Positions 1 through 9,079 of a DNA stretch of 64,000 nt are shown here, piece by piece. Position numbers and translations under genes: made by a program. Under the pieces are notes generated by a model, which saw only the letters and a list, made by a program, of their open reading frames with translations, searched no databases and was not told the origin of the DNA. Numbering within the stretch: the stretch's first letter is position 1; each line of letters opens with the position of its first letter. Source of the stretch: Thermoflexus sp. (GTDB lineage: Bacteria > Chloroflexota > Anaerolineae > Aggregatilineales > Aggregatilineaceae); NCBI GenBank assembly GCA_020724465.1, contig DYGX01000008.1, positions 124,001 to 188,000 of the forward strand, written 5' to 3'.

Positions 1-1626
1 GTGATGCCGCAGACGCGCGAGCACCTGGCGATCCTCGACCTGCTGGGCATCCCCGCCGGACTGATCGCGCTGACCAAGATCGACCTGGTGCCGGACCCGG
101 AATGGCGCGAGCTGGTGACGCTCGACATCCTCGACGCGGTGCAGGGGACGGTGCTCGAAGGGCGGCCCATCATCCCGGTGTCGGCGCGCACGGGCGAGGG
201 CCTGGACGATTTGATCGCCGCGCTGACCGATCTGCTCGACCATCTGCCGCCCCGCCCAGACCTGGGCAGCCCGCGCCTGCCGATCGACCGTGTCTTCACC
301 ATCAGCGGCTTCGGCGTGGTCGTCACCGGGACGCTGAGCGGCGGCAGCCTGAGCGTGGGGCAGGAAGTCGAGGTTCTGCCGGCGGGCGTGCGGGCGCGGG
401 TGCGCGGCTTGCAGTCGCACGAGCAAAGTCTGGAACGCGTCGGGCCGGGGCAGCGCGTCGCGGTCAACCTGCGCGGCGTAGAGAAAAGCGATCTGGCGCG
501 CGGGGATGTGCTGGGGCTGCCGGGCGCGTGGCGTCCCACCACGCTGATCGACGCCCGTTTGCGCTACCTGCACGACGCGCAGCGCCCGCTGGAACACAAC
601 GACGCGGTCAAGCTGTTTATCGGCTCGGCTGAAGTGATGGGGCGGATTCGCGTGCTGGACCGCGAGCGCGTGCTGCCCGGCGAGGAAAGCTGGGTGCAGA
701 TCCGTCTGGAGCGGCCGGTCGTCGCCGCGCCCGGCGACCGCTACATCATCCGCCGGGCTTCGCCGGCCGAGACCGTGGGCGGCGGCGTGGTGCTGGATGC
801 CGCGCCGGGCCGCCGCTGGAAGCGTGGCCGCCCCGAGGTGATCGCCCGCTTCGAGACGCTGGCGACGGGCGATTCGCTGGCGATCGCCCTGCTGCGGCTG
901 GCAGACGCACGCGGTCCCGTCCCGGCGGAGACGCTTGGTCTGGCGCCGGATCAGAGCGCCCGGGCGGCGGCGCGCGGCGAGCTGCTGCTCGACGGGCAGG
1001 GTTGGGCGATCCATCCCGCAGGCTGGGCGCGGCTGGTGGACAAGACCCGGCGCGTGCTGGCGCGCTTCCACGCCGAAGAGCCGCTCCGGCTGGGCATGCC
1101 GCCCGAGGCGCTGCGCAGCCGCCTGCGTCTGGAACCGGACGCCTTCGCGGCGGTGCGCGACTGGCTGGCGCGCGAGGGGATCATCGCCCTGGCGGAAGGC
1201 GGCGCGATCCACCTGCCGGAGCACAGCGTCCGGCTCAGCCCGGCTCAAGAAGAAGCCCTCGCCCGCCTGTGGCGCGCCTTCGAGGCCCAGCCACACACCC
1301 CGCCCACAGTCGCGCAGGCCCGCGAGTGGGTGGGCGACGCCGTGCTCAACGGGCTGATCGAGCGCGGCGAGCTGGTGCGCATCAGCAGCGAGGTCATCCT
1401 GACGCCCGCCGTGCTGGCCGAGTGGATCGCCTTCGCCCGCGACCGGCTGGAACGCGGCGAACCGCTCACCGTCGGCGTGCTGCGCGACCACTTCGGGACG
1501 ACGCGCCGCTACGCGATTGACTTCCTGGAGCGGCTGGACGCGCTGGCGATCACCCGGCGGCGCGGCGACGAGCGCGTGCGCGGGCCGGGCGACTGGTCGA
1601 AACTGGGACCGTCAACTAACGGCTAG
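1..1626 (+). CDS. selB: Selenocysteine-specific elongation factor SelB (5' end cut by window)
   Basis: SelB is the GTPase that delivers Sec-tRNA to in-frame UGA codons that have a SECIS hairpin. The visible 541 residues begin just after the G3 region: MPQTREH at the start, the TKID guanine-specificity motif at residues 25-28 and an SARTGEG motif near residue 61. EF-Tu-like beta-barrel domains follow (FTISGFGVVVTGT near residue 98). The C-terminal half, from about residue 340, fits the SelB winged-helix domains that bind SECIS RNA. Roughly 90 N-terminal residues with the P-loop must lie upstream, so the GTG at position 1 is not the real start. The gene for tRNA-Sec lies about 100 bp downstream on the same strand, which strongly supports SelB over another translational GTPase. 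Confidence 0.95.
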   Translation: MMPQTREHLAILDLLGIPAGLIALTKIDLVPDPEWRELVTLDILDAVQGTVLEGRPIIPVSARTGEGLDDLIAALTDLLDHLPPRPDLGSPRLPIDRVFTISGFGVVVTGTLSGGSLSVGQEVEVLPAGVRARVRGLQSHEQSLERVGPGQRVAVNLRGVEKSDLARGDVLGLPGAWRPTTLIDARLRYLHDAQRPLEHNDAVKLFIGSAEVMGRIRVLDRERVLPGEESWVQIRLERPVVAAPGDRYIIRRASPAETVGGGVVLDAAPGRRWKRGRPEVIARFETLATGDSLAIALLRLADARGPVPAETLGLAPDQSARAAARGELLLDGQGWAIHPAGWARLVDKTRRVLARFHAEEPLRLGMPPEALRSRLRLEPDAFAAVRDWLAREGIIALAEGGAIHLPEHSVRLSPAQEEALARLWRAFEAQPHTPPTVAQAREWVGDAVLNGLIERGELVRISSEVILTPAVLAEWIAFARDRLERGEPLTVGVLRDHFGTTRRYAIDFLERLDALAITRRRGDERVRGPGDWSKLGPSTNG

Positions 1627-1728
1627 CGGCAGGTTCTGCCCTGCGCGCCGCCAGCCAGCCGCGTTCACCAGCGGAACGCGCCGCACGTCCCCTGGAAATC
1701 CGCCCTGTGATCGGCTATCATCATCAGT

Positions 1729-1824
1729 GGGGGTGTATGAGTCCCGGTGGGCTTCCCAGTCTTCAAAACTGGCGGCGGGTCGCACAGCGCGGGCCGCGAT
1801 GGGTTCGACTCCCATACACTCCCG
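1729..1824 (+). tRNA. selC: Selenocysteine tRNA, anticodon UCA
   Basis: The anticodon stem-loop is CAGT-CTTCAAA-ACTG, giving anticodon TCA, which reads UGA. The acceptor stem is 8 bp (GGGGGTGT with ACACTCCC, one G-U pair), the T arm is ATGGG-TTCGACT-CCCAT, and the D arm is long (GAGTCC with GGCTTC). A long variable arm lies between the anticodon and T arms. At about 96 nt with an 8-bp acceptor stem it has the bacterial tRNA-Sec layout, not a suppressor tRNA. The discriminator is G and CCA is not encoded. Its position directly after selB supports the call. Confidence 0.93.
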
Positions 1825-1839
1825 CTGCCCTGCAAGCAA

Positions 1840-1870
1840 CGCGCCGGTTGCCCGGCGCGCCGTTTGTTTT
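1840..1870 (+). terminator. Rho-independent terminator after selC
   Basis: A stem CGCGCCGG with CCGGCGCG around a TTGC loop is followed by CCGTTTGTTTT. It lies between selC and the 3' end of the convergent gene at 1879 and would end the selB-selC transcript. Confidence 0.75.
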
Positions 1871-1878
1871 CATCACCC

Positions 1879-2913
1879 TCAATCCGCGTCTTCGTTGTCC
1901 GATTTCCTGAGCCGGCGCCCGAACAGCATCCCGCCCATCGCGCCGAGCGGCCCCGGCAGTGGCTCGACGCTGCGCCCCTCGTCCCAGTTGCCACTGGTGC
2001 GCTTGGCGTCCCACTTCTGCCACGCCCGGTACACCAGCCCCAGGAACGCTTCCAGCTCCGCGTCATCTCCCCCGGCCGCCAGCGCGTGCCGCACCTCGCC
2101 CAGCCGCGCGATCAGCGTGTCGAGGTGGTGCAGCACATTGGCGCGGTTATGAGTCAGCAGGGCCAGCGCGTCTGCCTGGGAGCGGGTCCGCAGGCTCTGG
2201 AAGGCGAGCGCCAGCGTCGGGTTGACCATGCGCCGCAGTTCCGTCCAGCCGTCGGACTGTTCCAGCGTGTAGAATAGCGTCGCGCCCAGCAGGGCGGGCA
2301 GTTCCTCGGTGGCCGCGATCAACCCGTCGTGCTCAGCCGGGTCCATAAAGCGCGGCCTGGCGCCGAGCAGCCGGGTGACATCTTCCGCCAACTGCACCGC
2401 TTCCGGAGGACACCGCGGATCGGGCGCGATCAGGATCTCTGCATCGTCAAACAGATCGGCGCGAGCGTCTTGGGCGTCGATGCCGCCGCTGTAGAGCGCG
2501 TTCGCGTTGAGAATCGGCGTGATCCCGACCAGGTAGGCGAGGGCGCTCCCCTGCGCGTTCCGGACGAAGAACTCGTCTGCCCAGCCGAGCGCCGGCTGTT
2601 TGAGCAGCGACAGATCCAGCACAACGGCGCCCGGTTTGAGCGCCGGGCCGATCCGTGCGAACAACCCTTCCGTCTCGCCATAGGGCAGATTGGTGAAGAT
2701 CAGTTCGGCGCCATCGACCGCCTTCAGCTTATCGCGCTGGAAATTGTCGATCGCGCCCATCTTGTGGGCGGTTTTCATCGGCTCGTTTTCGTTGTCGCTG
2801 CCGATGATGGTAAAGCTGTGCTGGGCGGCCGGCTGGCTCTGATAGCGCTTGAGCGCCAGCCCGACGGAAGTCCCGACACGGTTGAGGCCGATAATCGTGA
2901 CGTGAACGTGCAT
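1879..2913 (-). CDS. Prephenate dehydrogenase-like NAD(P)-binding protein
   Basis: The 344-residue protein opens with a Rossmann dinucleotide-binding segment (residues 6-21, TIIGLNRVGTSVG). An NxPYGxT-like stretch and an LDLS segment follow, as in the prephenate dehydrogenase / 6-phosphogluconate dehydrogenase-like superfamily. The C-terminal half looks all-helical. The family catalyses NAD(P)-dependent oxidation of prephenate or arogenate in tyrosine synthesis. No other aromatic-pathway gene is nearby, so the substrate is uncertain and a different 2-hydroxyacid-like role is possible. The ATG at 2913 is used because it sits directly before the nucleotide-binding strand. The Arg/Asp/Glu-rich tail ends 54 bp from the selC terminator. 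Confidence 0.7.
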   Translation of the reverse strand: MHVHVTIIGLNRVGTSVGLALKRYQSQPAAQHSFTIIGSDNENEPMKTAHKMGAIDNFQRDKLKAVDGAELIFTNLPYGETEGLFARIGPALKPGAVVLDLSLLKQPALGWADEFFVRNAQGSALAYLVGITPILNANALYSGGIDAQDARADLFDDAEILIAPDPRCPPEAVQLAEDVTRLLGARPRFMDPAEHDGLIAATEELPALLGATLFYTLEQSDGWTELRRMVNPTLALAFQSLRTRSQADALALLTHNRANVLHHLDTLIARLGEVRHALAAGGDDAELEAFLGLVYRAWQKWDAKRTSGNWDEGRSVEPLPGPLGAMGGMLFGRRLRKSDNEDAD

Positions 2914-2991
2914 CGTCCTGTCCTTCTGGTCTGAGGGGATTGTTCTGTGTTTATTTTACCCGCTGAGCGCCGGAAGCGTTTAATGCTGCGG

Positions 2992-3510
2992 CTAGTTGTT
3001 GTTGTCGACCGCTTGCAGCGCCGCCAGCAGGCGATCCGCTTCGGTGCGCGGCGGGCCGTCGAGCCGGTCCTGGTGGCGCGCGATCAGCTCGACCGCCAGG
3101 GGCGAGCCGCCCGCCTGGGCAACCATCTCCGCGCCCCAGGCCGGGTGACGCACGCTGACCGCAAAGGGAGTTCTCCATCCGCGCGCCGGTCCGCTGCCCC
3201 AGCGCCAGTACAGCGCGGGCGCGACCGCCCGCACCAGCACGACCAGTGTCTTGGCCGCCACGCCAAACCGCGCCCGGCGCTTGCCCACGTCGTGCAGCAG
3301 CGCGGCGGTCAGCAGATCGGGGTCGGTATGTCCGGCGGCGCGCAGGTCCCGCAGCACGCGCAGGCTGTGCTGGCGCTCGGAGCGGCGCATCGCCCGGTAC
3401 AGCGCGTAAAGGTCCGGGGTCAGAAGCTGCTCGGCCTGCGCGTCATCGACCGGCGCCAGCCACGCAGTCAGCGCGCGCAGCCCTTGACGGATGCGATAGA
3501 CGGCGCTCAT
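2992..3510 (-). CDS. HD-domain phosphohydrolase-like protein
   Basis: The 172-residue protein has the HD-superfamily metal ligands: an early His in RQHSLRV, then LLHDVGK, and a late Asp near the C-terminus (QAVDNNN). HD proteins of this size are usually nucleotide or phosphate-ester hydrolases; the substrate cannot be read here. The start is placed at the ATG at 3510, because the longer reading frame would overlap the upstream metalloprotease and has an unlikely Cys/Arg-rich extension. The gap to that gene is only 10 bp, so the two are probably co-transcribed. Confidence 0.7.
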   Translation of the reverse strand: MSAVYRIRQGLRALTAWLAPVDDAQAEQLLTPDLYALYRAMRRSERQHSLRVLRDLRAAGHTDPDLLTAALLHDVGKRRARFGVAAKTLVVLVRAVAPALYWRWGSGPARGWRTPFAVSVRHPAWGAEMVAQAGGSPLAVELIARHQDRLDGPPRTEADRLLAALQAVDNNN

Positions 3511-3520
3511 CTGCCGCACC

Positions 3521-4153
3521 CTAGACCAGCACGCGGAACAAAAAGCGGATCGGCGGGCCGAGCAGCGTGCCAAGCAGGTCCAGCCGCCCGTTGGTGATCG
3601 CGCCCAGCATGATCAGCAGCATCAGCGCCAGCGTTGTCTCGCGCTCGTAGCGGATCAGCGCGCTGCTCGACGGGTACGGCAGCACGCCCACCGCGATCCG
3701 GTAACCGTCCAGCGGGGCGAGCGGCAGCAGGTTGAACAGGCACAGCACGATGTTGAAGATCACAACCGTGGCGAGCACGGTGTAGAGGAAGCCGGACATC
3801 ATGCCCGCCGCGATTAGCGTGCGGATCAGCAGGCCGACCGCCGCCGCGATCAGCAGGTTCATCAGCGGGCCGGCCAGCGAGACGATCACCAATCCGCGTG
3901 TTTCGTTCGGGTAGAAGGCGCGGGGATTGACCGGCACGGGCCGCGCCCAGCCAAAGCCCGCGATCAGCGCCAGGAAGATGCCGAGCGGGTCGATGTGCGC
4001 GCGCGGATCGAGCGTCAGCCGCCCCTGACGATAGGCGGTGTAGTCGCCCAGGCGATAGGCGATGTAGGCATGCGCCCACTCGTGCAGCGTGAAGCCGATC
4101 ACCAGACCGATCACGCGGCCAATCAGAATCTCCGGGGTCAGGTTATACAGCAC
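3521..4153 (-). CDS. M50-family site-2-type membrane metalloprotease
   Basis: This 210-residue, very hydrophobic protein carries HEWAH at residues 24-28 (HExxH zinc site) inside the first membrane segment. A second conserved block, [10 protein letters not shown] near residue 150, supplies the third zinc ligand. This is the compact M50 (SpoIVFB/YwhC-like) type without a PDZ domain. Such enzymes cleave within membranes; the substrate is unknown. The start is GTG at 4153, close to the first helix. It lies 10 bp upstream of the HD protein gene on the same strand. Confidence 0.85.
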   Translation of the reverse strand: MLYNLTPEILIGRVIGLVIGFTLHEWAHAYIAYRLGDYTAYRQGRLTLDPRAHIDPLGIFLALIAGFGWARPVPVNPRAFYPNETRGLVIVSLAGPLMNLLIAAAVGLLIRTLIAAGMMSGFLYTVLATVVIFNIVLCLFNLLPLAPLDGYRIAVGVLPYPSSSALIRYERETTLALMLLIMLGAITNGRLDLLGTLLGPPIRFLFRVLV

Positions 4154-4335
4154 GGCGCTCTCCAGCGTGTTTGTTCAGGTCACGGGCAGGGCAGCCCGGC
4201 ACGCCAGATCATAGCGTCAACGCGCCCGCGCGGCACATCGCGCCGCGCCAGGTATGCAGACAGGCCAGGCGTGCCCGGCCCCTGCATCGAGCGCAGGATG
4301 CGCGCGGGCGCCCGAAAAAACAGCCGCTTCGACCG

Positions 4336-6189
4336 CTAGCCCTCACCTTCGAGCATCCGCTCGCGCCGCTTCTGGTCCTTCTGGCGCTCCTCGTTGTTCA
4401 GGATGCGCTTGCGGATGCGCAGGCTGTGCGGCGTGACCTCGAGCAACTCGTCGTCCGCCAGGAACTCGATGCAGTCGTCCAGGCTCATCTGGCGCGGCGG
4501 GTTGAGGCGCAGTTCCTCGCCGTAGTACCGGGTGTGGATCGCACTAAGCTGCTTGGTCTTGCCGACGTTCACCGCCAGGTCTTCCGCGCGGATATGCTCG
4601 CCGACGACCATCCCCTCGTACACCTCGGTGCCGGGTGTGATAAAGAACGTGCCGCGTGCCTGGGTATGCGTCAGCGCGTAGGCCGTCGCCACCGCGCGCT
4701 CCCACGCCACCAGCGATCCGAACTGCCGCCCCGGAATCGGCCCGGCCAGCGGCGCGTAGCCGTGAAAGAGCGTGTTCAGCGTGCCCAGGCCGCTGGTGGC
4801 GCGCATAAACTGCGAGCGGAAGCCGAGCAGGCCGCGCGTGGGAACCAGATAGCGCAGATAGGTTGTGCCGTTGTGGGTGCTCATTTCCTGCATCTGGCCG
4901 CGCCGCACGCCGAGCAGCTCGACCACCGTCCCCACCACATCATCCGCCACTTCGAGGAACACCTCCTCGACCGGCTCCAACATCTCGCCTGTGTCCGGGT
5001 CCTGCCGGTAGATCACCTCGGGCTTGCTGACCTCGAACTCGTAGCCCTCGCGGCGCATGGTCTCGATCAAGATCGCCAGGTGCAGCTCGCCGCGCCCGCT
5101 GACGATGAAGCGATCGGGCGTGGCGCCGTCCTGCACGCGCAGCGCGACGTTGCTGCGCGTCTCGTCGTACAGCCGCTGGCGCAGCCGCCGCGAGGTGCCC
5201 CAGCCGGTCTTGCCCTCGCGCCCGGCGAACGGCGACGTGTTGACGCCGAAGGTCATGCGCACCGTCGGCTCCTCGATGCTGATGGCGGGCAGCGGCTGCT
5301 CGACGCTGGGATGCGCGATCGTGTCGCTGATGCCGATCTCGTCCAGCCCGCCAAACGCGATGATGTCGCCGGCCTGCACCTCGTCCACTTCCTGGCGGGC
5401 CAGGTTGTGATAGGTGAACAGGTAGACGATCTTGCCGGGCGTGCGCTGGCCCTGAGGCGTCAGCCGCACAACATCCATCCCGCGCCGCAGCACACCGGAC
5501 TGCAAACGCCCGACGCCGATCTGCCCCTTGTAGTTGTCGTAATCGAGCGTCGTGACCTGCAATCTGGCCGGCGCGTCGGGGTCCACCGTGGGACCGGGGA
5601 TCTCGCGCAGGATCGTCTCGAAGAGCGGAGTCAGGTCGTCGCCGATGGTTTCCGGCGTATAGCCCGCCACCCCTTCCAGGCCAATCGCGTAGATGAGCGG
5701 GAACTCGGCCTGCTCGTCGGACGCGCCCAGCTCGATGAACAGGTCGAACGTCTCGTTCAGCACATCCGAGACGCGCGCGTACTGGCGATCGACCTTGTTG
5801 ATCACCACGATCACGCGCAGCCCCAGCGCCAGCGCCTTGCGCAGGACATAGCGCGTTTGCGGCATCGGCCCCTCGACCGCGTCCACCAGCAGCAGGGCGC
5901 CGTCGACCATGTTCAGCACGCGCTCCACCTCGCCGCCGAAATCCGCGTGGCCGGGCGTGTCGACGATGTTGATCTTCACGCCGTTCCAGGTGACGGCCGT
6001 GTTCTTGGCAAGAATCGTGATCCCGCGCTCGCGCTCCAACGCGTTCGAGTCGAGAATGCGCTCGCCGGCGGCGGCAGCGTCGCGGAAGACGTTAGCCTGC
6101 TTGAGCATCCCGTCGACCAAGGTCGTTTTGCCGTGGTCAACGTGCGCGATGATGGCGATGTTGCGGATGTCGTCTCGGGTCTTTATCAC
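4336..6189 (-). CDS. typA: Ribosome-associated translational GTPase TypA/BipA
   Basis: The 617-residue protein is full length for TypA/BipA. It has the P-loop HVDHGKTTL at residues 16-24, a RGITILAKN switch I region, [14 protein letters not shown] and NKVDR. EF-G-like domains follow, then the TypA-specific C-terminal domain ([30 protein letters not shown]). BipA binds 70S ribosomes and helps ribosome assembly and stress adaptation. Translation starts at GTG 6189 with AGGA about 10 nt upstream. The last residues are charged and lysine/arginine rich. It appears to be transcribed alone. Confidence 0.95.
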   Translation of the reverse strand: MIKTRDDIRNIAIIAHVDHGKTTLVDGMLKQANVFRDAAAAGERILDSNALERERGITILAKNTAVTWNGVKINIVDTPGHADFGGEVERVLNMVDGALLLVDAVEGPMPQTRYVLRKALALGLRVIVVINKVDRQYARVSDVLNETFDLFIELGASDEQAEFPLIYAIGLEGVAGYTPETIGDDLTPLFETILREIPGPTVDPDAPARLQVTTLDYDNYKGQIGVGRLQSGVLRRGMDVVRLTPQGQRTPGKIVYLFTYHNLARQEVDEVQAGDIIAFGGLDEIGISDTIAHPSVEQPLPAISIEEPTVRMTFGVNTSPFAGREGKTGWGTSRRLRQRLYDETRSNVALRVQDGATPDRFIVSGRGELHLAILIETMRREGYEFEVSKPEVIYRQDPDTGEMLEPVEEVFLEVADDVVGTVVELLGVRRGQMQEMSTHNGTTYLRYLVPTRGLLGFRSQFMRATSGLGTLNTLFHGYAPLAGPIPGRQFGSLVAWERAVATAYALTHTQARGTFFITPGTEVYEGMVVGEHIRAEDLAVNVGKTKQLSAIHTRYYGEELRLNPPRQMSLDDCIEFLADDELLEVTPHSLRIRKRILNNEERQKDQKRRERMLEGEG

Positions 6190-6501
6190 GCTGTGTTCCT
6201 CGTACCCTAACTGCGCTGGCGGGAGTGGCGGACGATCGGGCGCGTCATAACCGGTCTATTTTCCGACAAAATCGGCCGCTTGAACAGATCCAGCCTGGAT
6301 TGCAGCCAAACTCGTGTCGCCATCCATGCGCCGGGTGTTTTACAATGAGATCAAGAGGCCAACTTTGCGGGCGGGATCACGGGGCAACCTGTCTCCAAAT
6401 GGACAAAACACGCTCCGGAATCCGGCCTCGACACGACCGGCGATCCGGATACAATCGAACCGCGGCGCGGCTCGTGCAGGGTGCGTCGCAGGGAGCGAGC
6501 G
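6190..6501. other. Intergenic region between typA and the DUF951 gene
   Basis: These 312 bp separate divergent genes. I see one reasonable promoter for the plus strand (6428-6455). A second TACAAT-like box near 6341 has no good -35 partner. No clear typA promoter, RNA gene or long open frame is visible. Confidence 0.5.
6428..6455 (+). promoter_or_regulatory. Predicted sigma-70-type promoter of the DUF951-glycosyltransferase pair
   Basis: TCGACA, 16 bp, TACAAT. It ends 47 bp before the ATG at 6502. The call rests only on spacing and consensus. Confidence 0.4.
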
Positions 6502-6726
6502 ATGCCGATTGAGATTCACATCCACGACGAGGTGCAGACGCGCAAGCCGCACGCCTGCGGCAGCGATCGCTGGCGCATCTACCGCGTGGGGGCGGATGTC
6601 GGCATGGTCTGCCTGGGATGCCAGCGCCGGGTGATGCTGCCGCGCCGCAAGTTCGAGCGCAGCGTCAAAAAGCTCTTCCCCGCCGGGCGGCCGGGTCGCC
6701 CGGACGGATCGAACGGGGCGATATGA
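6502..6726 (+). CDS. DUF951 small Cys-containing protein
   Basis: The 74-residue protein matches the DUF951 (YyzM-like) pattern: a KPHxCGS motif with Cys19, RVGAD, then VCLGC (Cys37 and Cys40) and RVMLPRRKFE. The three cysteines suggest a small metal-binding fold; the molecular role is unknown. The ATG at 6502 is preferred over an upstream GTG because family members begin about 15 residues before KPH and AGGGAG precedes it. The stop overlaps the start of the glycosyltransferase gene in ATGA, indicating translational coupling. Confidence 0.8.
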   Translation: MPIEIHIHDEVQTRKPHACGSDRWRIYRVGADVGMVCLGCQRRVMLPRRKFERSVKKLFPAGRPGRPDGSNGAI

Positions 6727-7940
6727 AACAGAAGCGAGTCGTCTTCCTGATGTCGGATACCGGCGGGGGGCACCGCGCCGCCGCAGACGCCATTCGCGCC
6801 GCGATGGAGCAGCGCTACCCCGGCCAGTACACCTACCAGCTTATCGACGTTTACCGGCGCTACACGCCGTTTCCGTTCAACTTCATGCCCGAAATCTACC
6901 CGCGCTGGGTTAACCACATGCCGACCAGTTGGGGTCTGGGGCTGTGGTTTATCGACTCGCGCAGCCGCAACCGGCTGGCGATGGCGGTGATCAACCAGAT
7001 GTGGAAGCAGGGCATCCGCCGCATGGTGGAAGAGCATCCCGCCGATGTGCTGGTCAGCGTGCACTCGCTGTTCAACCGCCCGGCCATGCGCGCCCTGGAA
7101 GCCACTCTGCTCGAGCGGCCCCCCTTCGTCACCGTGATCACCGATCTCGTCTCGACACCCGCCTTCTGGTACGAGCGGCGCGTCGAGCGCTGTCTGGTCC
7201 CCACCCAGGCTGCCTACGACCGGGGGCGTCTGTTCGGCATGGAGCCGCATCAGATGCGCATCACCGGGCTGCCCGTTCACCCGCGCTTCGTCGAGGGGCT
7301 GCTGCCCAAGGACCAGGCCCGCGCCAGGCTGGGCTGGGACCCGCACAAGCCCGCCGTGCTGGTGGTGGGCGGCGGGGATGGGATGGGGCCGCTGTTCAGC
7401 ATCGCCGCCGCCCTCAACCGGAAGCGGCTGGACATCCAGCTTGTCATCATCGCCGGGCGCAACCGCCTGCTGAAGCGGCGCCTGGAAGCGCAACACTGGA
7501 ACCAGCCGACGATCATCCACCCGTTCGTGACCAACATGCCCGAATTGATGGCCGCTGCCGACATCCTGGTCACCAAAGCCGGACCCGCCACCATCTGCGA
7601 GGCGTGCATCGCGGGCCTGCCGATCGTGCTCAGCGGCGCGATCCCCGGCCAGGAAGACGGCAACGTCACCTACGTGGTGGACAACGGCGCAGGCGTCTAC
7701 GCGCCAGGGCCGGACAGAGTGGCGGACACGGTCGCGGCCTGGCTGGCGGAAGGCCCCGCCGCACTGGCCGAGCGGTCGGCCCGGGCGCAGGCGCTGGGGC
7801 GGCCCAACGCCGCCTGGGAGATCGCCGAGGAGATTCACGTTCAGGCCCAGCGCGCCCCGATCCGCACCCGGCTGGGCAAGCGCTCGAAAGGCGCCGACCC
7901 CACGCTCCGCCCCACCCCGGAAGACAATTGGGTGATCTGA
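6723..7940 (+). CDS. UgtP/MGDG-synthase-type diacylglycerol glycosyltransferase
   Basis: The 405-residue GT28-type glycosyltransferase begins VVFLMSDTGGGHRAAADAI, the acceptor-lipid binding start of MGDG synthase and processive diacylglycerol glucosyltransferase. The C-terminal half holds the nucleotide-sugar site: VLVVGGGDGMGP, then a TKAGPATICEA block and a PGQEDGN segment. It probably adds galactose or glucose to diacylglycerol to make membrane glycolipid. It is coupled to the DUF951 gene by a 4-bp overlap. Its stop codon is followed immediately by the 10-bp repeat array. Sugar specificity cannot be told from sequence. Confidence 0.85.
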   Translation: MKQKRVVFLMSDTGGGHRAAADAIRAAMEQRYPGQYTYQLIDVYRRYTPFPFNFMPEIYPRWVNHMPTSWGLGLWFIDSRSRNRLAMAVINQMWKQGIRRMVEEHPADVLVSVHSLFNRPAMRALEATLLERPPFVTVITDLVSTPAFWYERRVERCLVPTQAAYDRGRLFGMEPHQMRITGLPVHPRFVEGLLPKDQARARLGWDPHKPAVLVVGGGDGMGPLFSIAAALNRKRLDIQLVIIAGRNRLLKRRLEAQHWNQPTIIHPFVTNMPELMAAADILVTKAGPATICEACIAGLPIVLSGAIPGQEDGNVTYVVDNGAGVYAPGPDRVADTVAAWLAEGPAALAERSARAQALGRPNAAWEIAEEIHVQAQRAPIRTRLGKRSKGADPTLRPTPEDNWVI

Positions 7941-8120
7941 GCGAAAGACAGCGAAAGACAGCTAAAAGCAGCAAAAAGCAGCTAAAAACAGCTAGAAACA
8001 GCTAAAGGCAGCTAAAGGCAGCTAAGGACAGCTAAAAAGCTGCTCTTGGCTGTTCTTCGCTGTTCTTAGCTGTTCTTAGCTGTTCTTAGCTGTTCTTAGC
8101 TGTTCTTAGCTGTTCTTAGC
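7941..8120. repeat. Phased 10-bp repeat array forming a large inverted repeat
   Basis: The left arm (about 7941-8035) has about ten units like GCTAAAAACA. The right arm (about 8046-8120) has eight units of TGTTCTTAGC or close variants, which is the reverse complement of GCTAAGAACA. The arms meet near 8036-8045, so the whole can fold into a long, slightly imperfect hairpin or cruciform. It starts at the base after the glycosyltransferase stop, and its last unit contains the TAA stop of the convergent nadE gene. A likely role is bidirectional transcription termination; this is inferred. Confidence 0.9.
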
Positions 8121-8961
8121 CCGACCAGTCGCGCAGATAGAGAAAGTCGTGGCCGATGCTGCGCCGGCTCAGCTTGGCGACGCTGGGCATGGTGCGCTTG
8201 TAGTGGTTGAGGCGCACGCGCCGCCAGATCTGCTCGACCAGCGCGCGATCGAACCCTTCGGCGGCCGCTTCGTCCACCGTGTACCGCTCGTCCACCAGCA
8301 GATATAAAAGCTGGTCGGCCAGCTCGTAAGTGAAGCCCAGCTCGCCCTCGTCGGTCTGCCCCGCCCACAAGTCCGCCGACGGCGCCTTGTCGATGATCTG
8401 CTGCGGCACCCCCAGCGCGCGGGCAAGCTGGCGCACCTGCGTCTTGTAAAGGTCCGCGATGGGCTGGACCGCCGCCGCGTTGTCGCCATAGATGGTCGTG
8501 TAGCCGAGCAGGAACTCGGTCTTGTTGCTGGTCCCGATCACCAGCGCGTCGAACGCCGCCGACTGGTCGTACAGCACGACCATGCGCATCCGCGCCATGA
8601 TGTTGCCCTGGCGCACGCGCGACGCATCCGGAAACCGCTCCAGCAGCGGATCGACCATTGGCGTGATGTCGATCGTGTCGCTGCGGATCCCCAGCGCGTC
8701 GATGACCGCCTGCCCGTCTTCCAGGCTATTCTGCGACGAGGTGCGGTATGGCATCCGCAGCGCCAGCACGTTTTCCGGACCCAGCGCCTCGGCGACCAGA
8801 TAGGCAGCCAGGGCCGAATCCAGCCCGCCGCTCAGGCCCAGCACGGCGCGCCGGAAGCCGACCTTGGTCACCGCGTCGCGCAGAAACAGGACGAGAATGC
8901 GCCGCGCCAGGTCGGTGTTGATCGCCAGGCGGTCGAGCAGATGCGTCGGTGTGGCAGACAT
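8116..8961 (-). CDS. nadE: NAD synthetase (ammonia-dependent type)
   Basis: NadE converts nicotinic acid adenine dinucleotide to NAD+ using ATP and ammonia. The 281-residue protein has the N-type ATP pyrophosphatase P-loop SGGLDS at residues 44-49, GTSNKTE, a GDNAAAVQPIADLYKT segment, and KAPSADLWAGQTDE, all hallmarks of NadE. There is no nitrilase-type glutaminase domain. The ATG at 8961 is chosen because AAGGAAAGG lies about 5 nt upstream; the longer frame begins with a GTG that lacks a site. It follows hspR by 118 bp on the same strand. Its TAA stop lies inside the last unit of the repeat array. Confidence 0.93.
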   Translation of the reverse strand: MSATPTHLLDRLAINTDLARRILVLFLRDAVTKVGFRRAVLGLSGGLDSALAAYLVAEALGPENVLALRMPYRTSSQNSLEDGQAVIDALGIRSDTIDITPMVDPLLERFPDASRVRQGNIMARMRMVVLYDQSAAFDALVIGTSNKTEFLLGYTTIYGDNAAAVQPIADLYKTQVRQLARALGVPQQIIDKAPSADLWAGQTDEGELGFTYELADQLLYLLVDERYTVDEAAAEGFDRALVEQIWRRVRLNHYKRTMPSVAKLSRRSIGHDFLYLRDWSG

Positions 8962-9079
8962 ACGCCCTTTCCTTAACACGTCTTCGCGCCAGGGGAGCGC
9001 CCCTGCCCCCCACCCGGTTCATGGCGGAGAGCAGCCGCGCCCCCCCCAGAGGCCAGACTGGCCGGGCCAGATCCCAGGA

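Noticed and set aside
3511-3573. Longer start for the HD protein
   Set aside because: It would overlap the M50 gene and add a Cys/Arg-rich stretch not seen in HD proteins.
4171-6210. A 679-codon plus-strand open frame over typA
   Set aside because: It is exactly antisense to TypA, has the Arg/His/Val-rich composition of a shadow frame in high-GC DNA, and shows no family motif.
7941-8120. CRISPR array
   Set aside because: The units are 10 bp, contiguous without spacers, and in two opposite orientations; no cas genes are in the window.
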